This document shows positions 7,108 through 15,407 of a stretch of DNA of 25,051 bases, in pieces. This stretch comes from Flavobacteriaceae bacterium. Lineage in GTDB: Bacteria > Bacteroidota > Bacteroidia > Flavobacteriales > Flavobacteriaceae. Location of the stretch: positions 1 through 25,051 of the forward strand of contig JACXVH010000022.1 of assembly GCA_014763515.1 (NCBI GenBank). The letters run 5' to 3'. Both the position numbers and the translations under genes were made by a program. Numbering within the stretch: the stretch's first letter is position 1; each line of letters starts with the position of its first letter. The notes below the pieces were generated by a model that worked only from the letters and a program-made list of their open reading frames with translations, searched no databases and had not been told where the DNA came from.

Positions 7108-9498
7108 ATGAAACGTAATATTAAAAAAGTTGCTGTTATTGGTTCTGGAATTATGGGAAGTGGTATTGCATGTCACTTTGCCAATATTGGTGTCGAAGTT
7201 TTACTTTTAGACATTGCTCCACGAGAATTAACAGAAGCTGAACAAAAAAAGGGATTAACACTTGAAAGTAAAGTTGTTAGAAACAGAATTGTAAACGAAC
7301 ACTTAGCTAATGCTTTAAAATCAAAACCTTCACCAATTTATCATCAAAGTTTTGCCAATAGAATTACAACTGGTAATACAACTGATGACATGGCAAAAAT
7401 TGCTGATGTAGATTGGATTATTGAAGTGGTTGTAGAGCGTTTAGATATTAAAAAAACGGTTTTTGAACAAGTTGAAAAGTATAGAAAACCTGGAACATTA
7501 ATTACTTCTAATACTTCAGGTATTCCTATTCATTTTATGAGCGAAGGAAGAAGCGAAGATTTCCAACAACATTTTTGTGGAACGCACTTCTTTAATCCTG
7601 CGCGTTACTTAAAATTATTCGAGATTATTCCTGGTCCTAAAACTTCTCAAGAAGTTTTAGATTTCTTAAATGGTTATGGAGAAAAATTCTTAGGAAAAAC
7701 TTCAGTTGTAGCAAAAGATACTCCAGCATTCATTGGTAACCGTATTGGTATTTTCGGAATCATGAGCTTATTCCACCAAGTAAAAGAAATGGGATTAACT
7801 ATTGAAGAAGTAGATAAATTAACCGGTCCAGTAATTGGTCGTCCAAAATCGGCAACTTTTAGAACCGTTGATGTTGTTGGTTTAGATACTTTAGTTCACG
7901 TTGCAAATGGAATTTACGAGAATTGTCCTAACGACGAAGCGCACGAATTATTCAAACTTCCAGATTTTATCGATACCATGATGAAACACAATTGGTTAGG
8001 AAGTAAAACTGGTCAAGGTTTCTACAAAAAAGTAGATAAAGATATTCTTTCATTAGATTTAAACACTTTAGAATATCGTCCGAATAAAAAAGCATCATTT
8101 GCTACTTTAGAATTAACAAAAACAATTGATAAACCAATTAATAGATTTAAAGTATTAGTTGGTGGAAAAGACAAAGCTGGAGAATTTTATCGTAAAAACT
8201 TCTCAGCAATGTTTGCTTACTGTTCAAACAGAATTCCTGAAATTACAGATGCATTTTACAAAATTGACGACGCTATGAAAGCTGGTTTCGGTTGGGAAAA
8301 TGGTCCATTCGAAATTTGGGATGCTGTTGGTGTAGAAAAAGGTATAGAATTAATGAAAGCTGAAGGTTATGAGCCAGCTGCTTGGGTTACTGAAATGTTA
8401 GCTTCTGGTAACAAATCTTTTTATTCAGTTAAAGATGGAGCAACTTACTTCTACTCTATTCCTTCTAAATCTGCTGAAAAAATTCCTGGACAAGACGCAT
8501 TTATCATCTTAAATAACATTAGAGAAAGTAAAAAAGTTTGGAACAATAACGAATCAATCATAACTGATTTAGGAGATGGTGTTTTAAACTTAGAATTCAC
8601 TTCTAAAATGAATTCAATTGGTGCTGGAGTTTTACAAGGCATTAACAAAGCAATTGATATGGCTGAAAAAGGCTATAACGGATTAGTTATTGGTAACCAA
8701 GATGCAAACTTCTCAGTTGGTGCTAACTTAGGAATGATCTTCATGATGGCTGTTGAACAAGAATATGACGAAATGAACATGGCAATCAAAATGTTCCAAG
8801 ACACTATGATGCGTTGTCGTTATTCAGCTATTCCTGTTATTGCTGCTCCACATGGAATGACGCTTGGTGGTGGCTGTGAATTAACTATGCATGCCGATAG
8901 AGCTGTAGCTGCTGCCGAAACTTACATTGGATTAGTAGAATTTGGTGTTGGTTTAATACCTGGTGGTGGCGGTTCTAAAGAAATGGCATTACGTGCTGCA
9001 GATACCTTCCGTAAAAACGACGTTGAATTAAACGTTTTACAAGAGTACTTCTTAACCGTTGGTATGGCAAAAGTAGCTACTTCAGCTTACGAAGGTTTCG
9101 ACACTGGAGTTTTACAAAAAGGAAGAGATATTGTTGTAGTAAACAAAGATCGTCAAATTGCAACTGCAAAACAAGTTGCTTTACAAATGGCTGAACAAGG
9201 TTATACGCAACCTGTTAAAAGAAAAGATATCAAAGTATTAGGAAAACAAGCTTTAGGTATGTTCTTAGTTGGTACCGACAGTATGGAAGCAGGTAAATAT
9301 ATCTCAGAACATGATAAGAAAATTGCTAATAAACTGGCTTATGTAATGGCTGGTGGTGATTTATCTGAACCAACACTAGTAAGTGAGCAATACTTATTAG
9401 ATTTAGAAAGAGAAGCTTTCTTAAGTTTAACTACAGAACGTAAAACTCTAGAAAGAATTCAATTTATGTTAACTAAAGGAAAACCACTTAGAAATTAG
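7108..9498 (+). CDS. fadN: 3-hydroxyacyl-CoA dehydrogenase / enoyl-CoA hydratase, FadN type
   Basis: 796 aa bifunctional beta-oxidation enzyme with the domain order of Bacillus FadN (dehydrogenase first), the reverse of E. coli FadB. NAD-binding GSGIMG at 12-17; catalytic-His region CGTHFFNPARYLKLFEIIPG; second dehydrogenase C-terminal repeat around 340-440. The enoyl-CoA hydratase/crotonase domain occupies about 480-680, with both catalytic glutamates: Glu591 in GGGCEL and Glu611 in GLVEFGVGLIPGGGG, 20 residues apart as in rat hydratase. Hydrates the trans-2-enoyl-CoA produced by FadE, then oxidises the 3-hydroxyacyl-CoA for thiolase. Appears complete; lies in the operon with marR and fadA. 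Confidence 0.93.
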   Translation: MKRNIKKVAVIGSGIMGSGIACHFANIGVEVLLLDIAPRELTEAEQKKGLTLESKVVRNRIVNEHLANALKSKPSPIYHQSFANRITTGNTTDDMAKIADVDWIIEVVVERLDIKKTVFEQVEKYRKPGTLITSNTSGIPIHFMSEGRSEDFQQHFCGTHFFNPARYLKLFEIIPGPKTSQEVLDFLNGYGEKFLGKTSVVAKDTPAFIGNRIGIFGIMSLFHQVKEMGLTIEEVDKLTGPVIGRPKSATFRTVDVVGLDTLVHVANGIYENCPNDEAHELFKLPDFIDTMMKHNWLGSKTGQGFYKKVDKDILSLDLNTLEYRPNKKASFATLELTKTIDKPINRFKVLVGGKDKAGEFYRKNFSAMFAYCSNRIPEITDAFYKIDDAMKAGFGWENGPFEIWDAVGVEKGIELMKAEGYEPAAWVTEMLASGNKSFYSVKDGATYFYSIPSKSAEKIPGQDAFIILNNIRESKKVWNNNESIITDLGDGVLNLEFTSKMNSIGAGVLQGINKAIDMAEKGYNGLVIGNQDANFSVGANLGMIFMMAVEQEYDEMNMAIKMFQDTMMRCRYSAIPVIAAPHGMTLGGGCELTMHADRAVAAAETYIGLVEFGVGLIPGGGGSKEMALRAADTFRKNDVELNVLQEYFLTVGMAKVATSAYEGFDTGVLQKGRDIVVVNKDRQIATAKQVALQMAEQGYTQPVKRKDIKVLGKQALGMFLVGTDSMEAGKYISEHDKKIANKLAYVMAGGDLSEPTLVSEQYLLDLEREAFLSLTTERKTLERIQFMLTKGKPLRN

Positions 9499-9582
9499 AA
9501 ACAAGAATAAAGAAGCAAGAACAAAGACAATTAATTTTTCTTTCATCTTTTCTCTTTCTTCTTTCATCTAAAAATAAAAATT
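9499..9582. repeat. Purine/pyrimidine-rich spacer resembling an empty copy of the S23-gene flanks
   Basis: The fadN-fadA gap begins with a purine-rich run (AAGAATAAAGAA...AAAGACAA, 9503-9530) and ends with a pyrimidine-rich run (CTTTCATCTAAAAAT, 9561-9575). Equivalent strings flank the four-helix-bundle gene between fadA and fadE: AAGAATAGAGAA...AAAGACAA on its left and CTTTCATCTCAAAAT on its right (14 of 15 bases the same). The two runs are partly complementary, so the spacer could fold. Confidence 0.5.
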
Positions 9583-10767
9583 ATGAAAACAGCATATATA
9601 GTAAAAGCATATCGAACAGCGGTTGGAAAAGCACCAAAAGGTGTATTCCGATTTAAAAGACCTGATGAACTAGCTGCAGAAACAATCGAGCATATGATGA
9701 GTGAATTGCCAGATTTTGACAAAACACGTATCGATGATGTAATGGTAGGTAATGCCATGCCTGAAGCAGAACAAGGCTTAAACGTTGGTCGTTTAATTTC
9801 ATTAATGGGATTAAAAATTGATGATGTTCCAGGTGTTACGGTAAATAGATATTGTGCTTCAGGTTCTGAAACTATTGCAATGGCAACTGCTAAAATTCAA
9901 TCGGGAATGGCTGATTGTATTATTGCTGGTGGTGCAGAAAGTATGAGTTATATTCCAATGGGTGGTTATAAACCTACTCCAGATTATAAAGTAGCGGCTC
10001 AAGGTCATGAAGATTATTATTGGGGAATGGGATTAACTGCAGAAGCTGTAGCGCAACAATTTAATGTTTCTCGTGAAGATCAAGATGAGTTTGCTTATAA
10101 TTCACACATGAAAGCATTAAAAGCACAAGCTGAAGGAAAATTTGACAAACAAATTGTTCCTATTACTGTTGAGCACACTTTTGTTAATGAAAACGGAAAA
10201 AAAGAAACAACTTCATATACCGTAAAAAAAGATGAAGGTCCTAGAGCTGGAACTTCTGTTGAAGCTTTAGCTAAATTACGTCCTGTATTTGCAGCTGATG
10301 GAAGCGTTACCGCTGGTAACTCTTCTCAAATGAGTGATGGTGCTGCATTTGTATTAGTTATGAGCGAAGAAATGGTTAAAGAATTAAACCTTGAACCGAT
10401 TGCTCGTTTAGTAAATTATGCTGCAGCTGGAGTTGAACCAAGAATTATGGGTATCGGTCCAGTGAAGGCTATTCCAAAAGCATTAAAACAAGCTGGTTTA
10501 AAGCAATCTGATATTGAGTTAATTGAATTAAACGAAGCATTTGCTTCACAATCATTAGCTGTTATTCGTGAATTAGATCTTAATCCAGAAATTATTAATG
10601 TTAATGGAGGCGCAATTGCACTAGGTCATCCTCTTGGATGTACAGGAGCGAAATTAGCCGTTCAATTATTTGATGAAATGCGTTTACGCAATAATAAATA
10701 TGGAATGGTTACTATGTGTGTAGGAACTGGACAAGGTGCTGCAGCGATTTATGAATTTTTAAAATAA
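9583..10767 (+). CDS. fadA: Acetyl-CoA acyltransferase (3-ketoacyl-CoA thiolase)
   Basis: 394 aa, normal thiolase length. Last step of each beta-oxidation cycle: cleaves 3-ketoacyl-CoA with CoA to acetyl-CoA and the shortened acyl-CoA. Catalytic residues at the expected places: Cys91 in NRYCASGSE, His349 in GGAIALGHPLGCTGA, Cys379 in MCVGTGQG. Substrate-loop segment AGGAESMSYIPMGG also present. Start ATG follows an AT-rich spacer; no Shine-Dalgarno, as usual in the group. Follows fadN by 84 bases, and the downstream S23-type gene and fadE are on the same strand with no terminator seen between. Confidence 0.94.
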   Translation: MKTAYIVKAYRTAVGKAPKGVFRFKRPDELAAETIEHMMSELPDFDKTRIDDVMVGNAMPEAEQGLNVGRLISLMGLKIDDVPGVTVNRYCASGSETIAMATAKIQSGMADCIIAGGAESMSYIPMGGYKPTPDYKVAAQGHEDYYWGMGLTAEAVAQQFNVSREDQDEFAYNSHMKALKAQAEGKFDKQIVPITVEHTFVNENGKKETTSYTVKKDEGPRAGTSVEALAKLRPVFAADGSVTAGNSSQMSDGAAFVLVMSEEMVKELNLEPIARLVNYAAAGVEPRIMGIGPVKAIPKALKQAGLKQSDIELIELNEAFASQSLAVIRELDLNPEIINVNGGAIALGHPLGCTGAKLAVQLFDEMRLRNNKYGMVTMCVGTGQGAAAIYEFLK

Positions 10768-11193
10768 GAATAGAGAAAAGAAAAAAGAAGAAAGACAAAA
10801 GACTGATGAAACATAACTTTAAAAATCTAAAAATTTGGATATTAGCAATGGAAATTGCTTCAGATATTCATAACCTATGTTTAGATTTTCCTAAAAATGA
10901 AGTTTATGGATTAATAAGTCAAATGAATCGTGCTGCTATTTCAATGCCTTCAAACATTGCTGAAAGTTCAAATAGAGAAAATGCGCATTTTAAACATTTC
11001 TTAAATATAAGAAGCTTAGGCTCTTCTTTTGAATTACAAACACAATTATTAATTGCATTACAAAATAAATATTTAACCGACGAAAGAGCAATAGAAACAG
11101 AAAATAAAATAATCGAATTCCAAAAAATGATTCATGGATTCATTTCAAAATTAGATTAAAAAATCTTGCTTCTTGCATCTTTCATCTCAAAAT
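10766..11193 (+). mobile_element. Putative small mobile unit carrying the four-helix-bundle gene
   Basis: A purine-rich left flank (10766-10798) and pyrimidine-rich right flank (11163-11193) enclose one small ORF. The same pair of flanks, without an ORF, forms the fadN-fadA spacer of the same operon. The right flank (CTTGCTTCTTG) is also close to the complement of CAAGAAGCAAG-like sequence in that spacer's left part, i.e. terminal-inverted-repeat-like. I infer a cassette or MITE-like unit; no transposase and no target-site duplication are evident. Confidence 0.35.
10806..11159 (+). CDS. Four-helix-bundle protein of the 23S rRNA intervening-sequence (S23) family
   Basis: 117 aa, all-helical in appearance. 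Family features: N-terminal FKNLKIWILAMEIASDIHNL (about 5-24), the central motif YGLISQMNRAAISMPSNIAES (about 36-56), and a paired-helix C-terminal half. These proteins are known from insertions in 23S rRNA genes and as scattered singletons in Bacteroidota genomes; their role is not established and an rRNA-processing role is unproven. Here it sits between fadA and fadE with no metabolic link visible. Its flanks recur, without a gene, between fadN and fadA, hinting at a recently inserted unit. It leaves the operon on one strand and may simply be co-transcribed. Confidence 0.8.
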   Translation: MKHNFKNLKIWILAMEIASDIHNLCLDFPKNEVYGLISQMNRAAISMPSNIAESSNRENAHFKHFLNIRSLGSSFELQTQLLIALQNKYLTDERAIETENKIIEFQKMIHGFISKLD

Positions 11194-11202
11194 CTATAAA
11201 CT

Positions 11203-12831
11203 ATGGCAGATATATTAAGAGGAGGACAATTCCTTGTAAAAGAAACAAAATGTGAAGATATTTTCACTCCAGAAGATTTTTCTGAAGAGCAAATTATGAT
11301 GCGTGATTCAGTTATCGAATTTGTAGATAAAGAATTATGGCCAAATAAAGAGCGTTTCGAAAAGAAAGATTATGCACTTACTGAAGAAGTAATGCGTAAA
11401 GCTGGTGAACTAGGTTATTTAAGTGTTGCCGTTCCTGCTGCTTATGGCGGAATGGAAATGGGCTTCATCAATACCGTTTTAGTATGTGATTACATTTCAG
11501 GAGCAACTGGTTCATTTTCAACTGCTTTTGGTGCACATACTGGAATTGGAACCATGCCAATTACTTTATACGGAACTGAGGAACAAAAACAAAAATATGT
11601 TAATTTATTTATTGTTTTTGCTCGTATTGAAGATGATAAAAATATTACAGGTTTCATCGTAGAAAATGATCCATCAAACGGAATTTCTTTAGGCGATGAA
11701 GAGCATAAATTAGGTATTCGCTCTTCTTCTACTCGTCAAGTTTTCTTTAACGATACAAAAGTACCTGTAGAAAATATGTTAGCAGGTCGTGGCGAAGGAT
11801 TCAAAATCGCAATGAATGCTTTAAACGTAGGACGTATTAAATTAGCCGCAGCTTGTTTAGAAGCGCAAAGAAGAACAATTTCTACTGCAGTTAATTATGC
11901 TAATGAAAGAGTTCAGTTTAAAACTCCAATTTCTAGTTTTGGAGCTATTCAAGCTAAATTAGCAGAAATGGCTACAAGTGCTTATGCTGGAGAAAGTGCC
12001 ACTTACAGAGCAGCCGCTGATATTGAAAATAGAATCAATATTAGAGTAAATGAAGGAAATACACACCAAGAAGCTGAATTAAAAGGTGTTGAAGAATTTG
12101 CAATTGAATGTTCTATCCTAAAAGTTGCTGTTTCTGAAGATGTTCAAAATTGTACAGATGAAGGAATTCAAATTTTTGGTGGAATGGGATTCTCTGAAGA
12201 TGCACCAATGGAAAGTGCTTGGAGAGATGCTCGTATTGCACGTATTTATGAAGGTACAAACGAAATTAACCGTATGCTTTCTGTGGGAATGTTAGTTAAA
12301 AAAGCTATGAAAGGTCACGTTGATTTATTAGGTCCAGCTATGGCTGTTGCTGAAGAATTAATGGGTATTCCTTCATTTGATGTACCAGATTATACTGAAT
12401 TATTTGCTGAAGAAAAAGAAATGATTGCTAAATTGAAAAAAGCATTCTTAATGGTTTCTGGAGCAGCAGTTCAAAAATTTGGACCCGATTTAGACAAACA
12501 CCAACAATTATTAATGGCTGCTGCCGATATGTTAATCGAGATTTATATGGCAGAAAGTACACTTTTACGTACTGAAAAATTGGCTAAAAAAGTTGGTGAA
12601 GCAAATGCACAACAGCAAATTGCAATGGCACAATTGTATTTATATCATGCAGTGGATACTATCAGCCAAAAAGGAAAAGAAGGAATTGTTTCTTTTGCTG
12701 AAGGCGACGAACAACGTATGATGTTAATGGGATTACGTCGTTTTACTAAATATGTAAACATGCCAAATGTTGTGGCATTAAGAGATAAAATTGCTGCTAA
12801 ATTAATTGCAGAAAACAAATATTGCTTTTAA
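11203..12831 (+). CDS. fadE: Acyl-CoA dehydrogenase FadE with an internal in-frame deletion
   Basis: 542 aa; FadE of this FadN/A/E type is usually about 595. N-terminal helical domain (1-133, FSEEQIMMRDSVIEF and a GSFSTAFGAHTGIGTMPITLYGTEEQKQKYV segment) joins directly at Val133/Asn134 to LFIVFARIEDDKNITGF of the beta domain. The block normally between them, which carries the LTEPGAGSD signature and the WISNA motif that bind FAD and substrate, is missing: about 54 residues. The rest is intact, including the catalytic-base region YEGTNEINRML (Glu350 here) and the extra C-terminal domain. Without that block the protein probably cannot hold FAD normally, so activity is doubtful. Cause may be a true deletion, a strain variant or an assembly artefact. 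Last gene of the fad operon, followed by a strong terminator. Confidence 0.88.
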   Translation: MADILRGGQFLVKETKCEDIFTPEDFSEEQIMMRDSVIEFVDKELWPNKERFEKKDYALTEEVMRKAGELGYLSVAVPAAYGGMEMGFINTVLVCDYISGATGSFSTAFGAHTGIGTMPITLYGTEEQKQKYVNLFIVFARIEDDKNITGFIVENDPSNGISLGDEEHKLGIRSSSTRQVFFNDTKVPVENMLAGRGEGFKIAMNALNVGRIKLAAACLEAQRRTISTAVNYANERVQFKTPISSFGAIQAKLAEMATSAYAGESATYRAAADIENRINIRVNEGNTHQEAELKGVEEFAIECSILKVAVSEDVQNCTDEGIQIFGGMGFSEDAPMESAWRDARIARIYEGTNEINRMLSVGMLVKKAMKGHVDLLGPAMAVAEELMGIPSFDVPDYTELFAEEKEMIAKLKKAFLMVSGAAVQKFGPDLDKHQQLLMAAADMLIEIYMAESTLLRTEKLAKKVGEANAQQQIAMAQLYLYHAVDTISQKGKEGIVSFAEGDEQRMMLMGLRRFTKYVNMPNVVALRDKIAAKLIAENKYCF

Positions 12832-12867
12832 TAACGGAAGCAAGTTTTTGGTTTAGTTTGTTTAATA

Positions 12868-12900
12868 AAAAGACTGTTTTTTCAAACAGTCTTTTTTATT
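12868..12900 (+). terminator. Bidirectional terminator between fadE and the antiporter gene
   Basis: Perfect 12-bp stem (12868-12879 with 12884-12895), loop TTTC, flanked by A-run and T-run. Serves the converging fad operon and antiporter gene; the antiporter stop codon is at 12900-12902. Confidence 0.88.
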
Positions 12901-14117
12901 TATTGTACGTTATCGTCGTTTTCTAATTCGTCAAACTTTACCTTATTTTCATCTGGTTCTTGCTTGTTAAAAATAAGTCCAATCATCATTATTAAAGCCG
13001 AAATTACAATTACTTGAATAATAAGTGCTTTATTTACCAAAGGAATTTTACTTTCTAATGGAATACTTAAAAATAATAAAATCGTAATTAAACCTCTTGG
13101 TGCTATAAATAATAATGGCATTAATTTTACTTTAAAAAGCTTTAATTGAGCTGCTCTTACAAGATATATCAAAATAATAATTCCTACGGCTAATTCAAGC
13201 GTATGCGGATTTAATACATCTTCCGTTTTCATTAAAAAACCAAATAACAAGAAAAATAACGAACGAACTAAAAAAGCGGCCTCAATAATAAGTTCTTTAA
13301 ATTTACCAACTTCTTTATCAAGCATTCTGGGTTTGAGTTTCTGAATGATTTTAAAGCGTTCTAATTCATCAAAATTACCCATGAAAAGTCCAAACAACAT
13401 AATAAAAATTAATGCCGGTAAATGATAAATTTCAGAGATTGCAAAAATTAAAATAATGAAAAGAATAATGGGAATAAACTTTACATGATGATCAATTCTA
13501 CTTAATAAAAATGCTAAAAATGCTGTCGCAATAAAAGATATAACAAGCATAATTAAAATTTGTAGCGCGAAATGTCCGACAGTTTCAATTGAAATAACGG
13601 CATTTAGTGCAAGGAAATTAAAAAACAAAACTCCAATAATATCAGACAAACTCGATTCGTAAATGGCAAATTCTTTATTAAATACATTTAAATTACCAAC
13701 GCTAGAAATTGCAATAGCACTACTTATTATACATAAAGGAATCGCATTAATTAATCCATTTTTATATGTCGAATCTAAAAAAAAATAGAAAAAATGCCCT
13801 ATTGCAAAAGCTGTAATAACTAAAGGAACAATTGCCGTTACAAAAGTTTTCCCTACAAAAGGCAATTTTCGTTTGTTTAAATCGAGTTCAAGTGAACCTT
13901 CTAATACAATTAAAACTAAACCAATAGTTCCAAAAAATGGTAGTAATGGATTTAAGTCTGGTACTAAAATATGTAAAACTTCAGTAGATTGCCTAACAAC
14001 CCAACCTAATAATAGCAATAAAATCACCGAAGGAATTTTTGTCTTTGATGAAGTTACTGTAAAAAAATAAGCTAATAGTAATAACACACAAATAGTGCTT
14101 ATAATAGCAAAGTTCAT
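12900..14117 (-). CDS. Cation:proton antiporter (CPA family, membrane domain only)
   Basis: 405 aa from the ATG at 14117 (MNFAIISTICVLLLLAYFF). The frame extends upstream to 14312, but the added 65 residues are not membrane-like, run across the divergent gene's start and promoter, and lie beyond the -7 box at 14153-14160. About 11-12 hydrophobic segments fill the protein; recognisable are IPSVILLLLLGWVVR, LEGSLELDL and ISSAIAISSVGNL, which correspond to the ion-binding part of Na+/H+ exchangers. The C-terminus is a short acidic cytoplasmic tail (DELENDD) with no RCK/TrkA-N domain. Probably exchanges Na+ or K+ for H+ for pH or salt balance; the ion cannot be told from sequence. Confidence 0.82.
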   Translation of the reverse strand: MNFAIISTICVLLLLAYFFTVTSSKTKIPSVILLLLLGWVVRQSTEVLHILVPDLNPLLPFFGTIGLVLIVLEGSLELDLNKRKLPFVGKTFVTAIVPLVITAFAIGHFFYFFLDSTYKNGLINAIPLCIISSAIAISSVGNLNVFNKEFAIYESSLSDIIGVLFFNFLALNAVISIETVGHFALQILIMLVISFIATAFLAFLLSRIDHHVKFIPIILFIILIFAISEIYHLPALIFIMLFGLFMGNFDELERFKIIQKLKPRMLDKEVGKFKELIIEAAFLVRSLFFLLFGFLMKTEDVLNPHTLELAVGIIILIYLVRAAQLKLFKVKLMPLLFIAPRGLITILLFLSIPLESKIPLVNKALIIQVIVISALIMMIGLIFNKQEPDENKVKFDELENDDNVQ

Positions 14118-14152
14118 AGTTTGTCTTTTTAGGCAAGATAAAAATAGTTTCG

Positions 14153-14160
14153 CAAATTTA
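14153..14160 (-). promoter_or_regulatory. -7 promoter element of the antiporter gene
   Basis: The minus strand reads TAAATTTG (TAnnTTTG), 35 bases before ATG at 14117. Only 23 bases separate it from the oppositely oriented TAAATTTG of the LETM1-like gene, so the two promoters overlap back to back. Confidence 0.55.
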
Positions 14161-14183
14161 ACATGGATAGTTGAAGTTTTTTT

Positions 14184-14191
14184 TAAATTTG
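14184..14191 (+). promoter_or_regulatory. -7 promoter element of the LETM1-related gene
   Basis: TAAATTTG, exact consensus, 19 bases before ATG at 14211. Mirror-image partner of the antiporter -7 box. Confidence 0.5.
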
Positions 14192-14210
14192 TTTCAACAT
14201 TTAGATAAAC

Positions 14211-15407
14211 ATGATAAACCCATCTATAAACGGCTGGATTGATAAATTTTTTATTGAGAACAAAGATAATTTCATTGATTTCAATAAAGATTATAAAGCC
14301 TATTATGAGCAATTAAGAACCTCTGGGTTTATCTATGGTCATATTGTAAGTATTCCTTTAAAAGAAGAAATTTCTTTAACTGAATATTCTCAAGATGAGA
14401 TTACAAAAATAGCTTTACTAAATGCTTTATACAATGTATATTGCATAACTGAAGAAGATACTATTGAAGGAAACTTTATTGTTGCGGTTAAAGATTTTTA
14501 CAAGATAATCCAACATGAAAATTATAAGTTTTTAAAAAACTTATTACCTGAGGGAAATATTGCTGGAAAAGTTGAAGCTATCATTAACAATAGAATTCAA
14601 ACCAATGCAAATTTCATTAGTAAAAACTTTACGCACATTATTACAAATGCACTTTTATTCATCGATGTTTTAGCATTTCATTATTATTTAATTCATAAAA
14701 CCATTTCTTCAAAATACATTAAAGATTTGGAGATGTGTTGCATTCAAATAGTTACTTTAGCATTTCAAGTAAAAGAAAATAAAAGTAAATACGATGAATT
14801 ACTGATAAAAGTCTTTGAAAATTCTTTACGTTTTAATAAAATTTCGATACTAGAGAATACTGAAATTGACGATTTAAAGTTTGAAAACTTCAGTTATTTA
14901 ATTGAAAAAATGTATCTGTTAGATTTAACTGAAATGGCACTTTGGAGCGATAAAAAATTAGAAGCAAAAGAAGTTGTTTTCTTAAATAACATTTCTAAAA
15001 AACTAGATCTACCTCAGGATAATTTAACGGAAAGTTGTGCCAATATTGATCTTTTTATTGAAAAATATAAAGATGAAATTCCTTATTTTAATTATTCAAA
15101 TCCGGTTAAGCATTTTTATGACCAAACCAATAAAACGGTTGCAAAACTTATTAATAGAAATAAAAACAGGTTAATAAAAGAAATATCAGAAAGCAAAGAA
15201 TTAATGTTATTATTAGCGCAATCTACAACTAGAGATTTAGATACAAGCGAAAAAAAGAAAGTAAAAAAACAATTATTAGATATTTGTAAAACCATACCAT
15301 CATTAACCATTTTTTTACTTCCAGGTGGAGGCATTTTATTGCCTATTTTAATTAAATATATTCCGCAATTATTACCTTCTGCTTTTAATGAAAACTTAGA
15401 AGATTAA
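14211..15407 (+). CDS. LETM1-related protein
   Basis: 398 aa, mostly helical, no signal peptide. The C-terminal part (about 300-398) holds the motif that names the group: IPSLTIFLLPGGGILLPILIKYIPQLLPSAF, matching the conserved membrane-proximal stretch of mitochondrial LETM1 cation/proton exchangers. Residues about 235-275 (LDLTEMALWSDKKLEAKEVVFLNNISKKLDL) resemble a TerB-like acidic helical module. Flavobacterial homologues are annotated as LETM1-related biofilm-associated proteins; the function is not established. It diverges from a cation/proton antiporter with overlapping promoters, so a shared role in cation homeostasis is tempting but inferred. Its TAA abuts the stop of the convergent carbonic anhydrase gene with no gap. 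Confidence 0.75.
   Translation: MINPSINGWIDKFFIENKDNFIDFNKDYKAYYEQLRTSGFIYGHIVSIPLKEEISLTEYSQDEITKIALLNALYNVYCITEEDTIEGNFIVAVKDFYKIIQHENYKFLKNLLPEGNIAGKVEAIINNRIQTNANFISKNFTHIITNALLFIDVLAFHYYLIHKTISSKYIKDLEMCCIQIVTLAFQVKENKSKYDELLIKVFENSLRFNKISILENTEIDDLKFENFSYLIEKMYLLDLTEMALWSDKKLEAKEVVFLNNISKKLDLPQDNLTESCANIDLFIEKYKDEIPYFNYSNPVKHFYDQTNKTVAKLINRNKNRLIKEISESKELMLLLAQSTTRDLDTSEKKKVKKQLLDICKTIPSLTIFLLPGGGILLPILIKYIPQLLPSAFNENLED

Noticed and set aside
9499..9582. Purine/pyrimidine runs as ribosome-binding sites or a CRISPR-like repeat
   Set aside because: Not spaced to the start codons and not regularly repeated; better explained as flanks shared with the S23-type gene.
12900..14312. Long start of the antiporter gene (470 aa)
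   Set aside because: The extra 65 residues are not membrane-like, overlap the divergent LETM1-related gene and run through both promoters; ATG at 14117 opens the first membrane helix.
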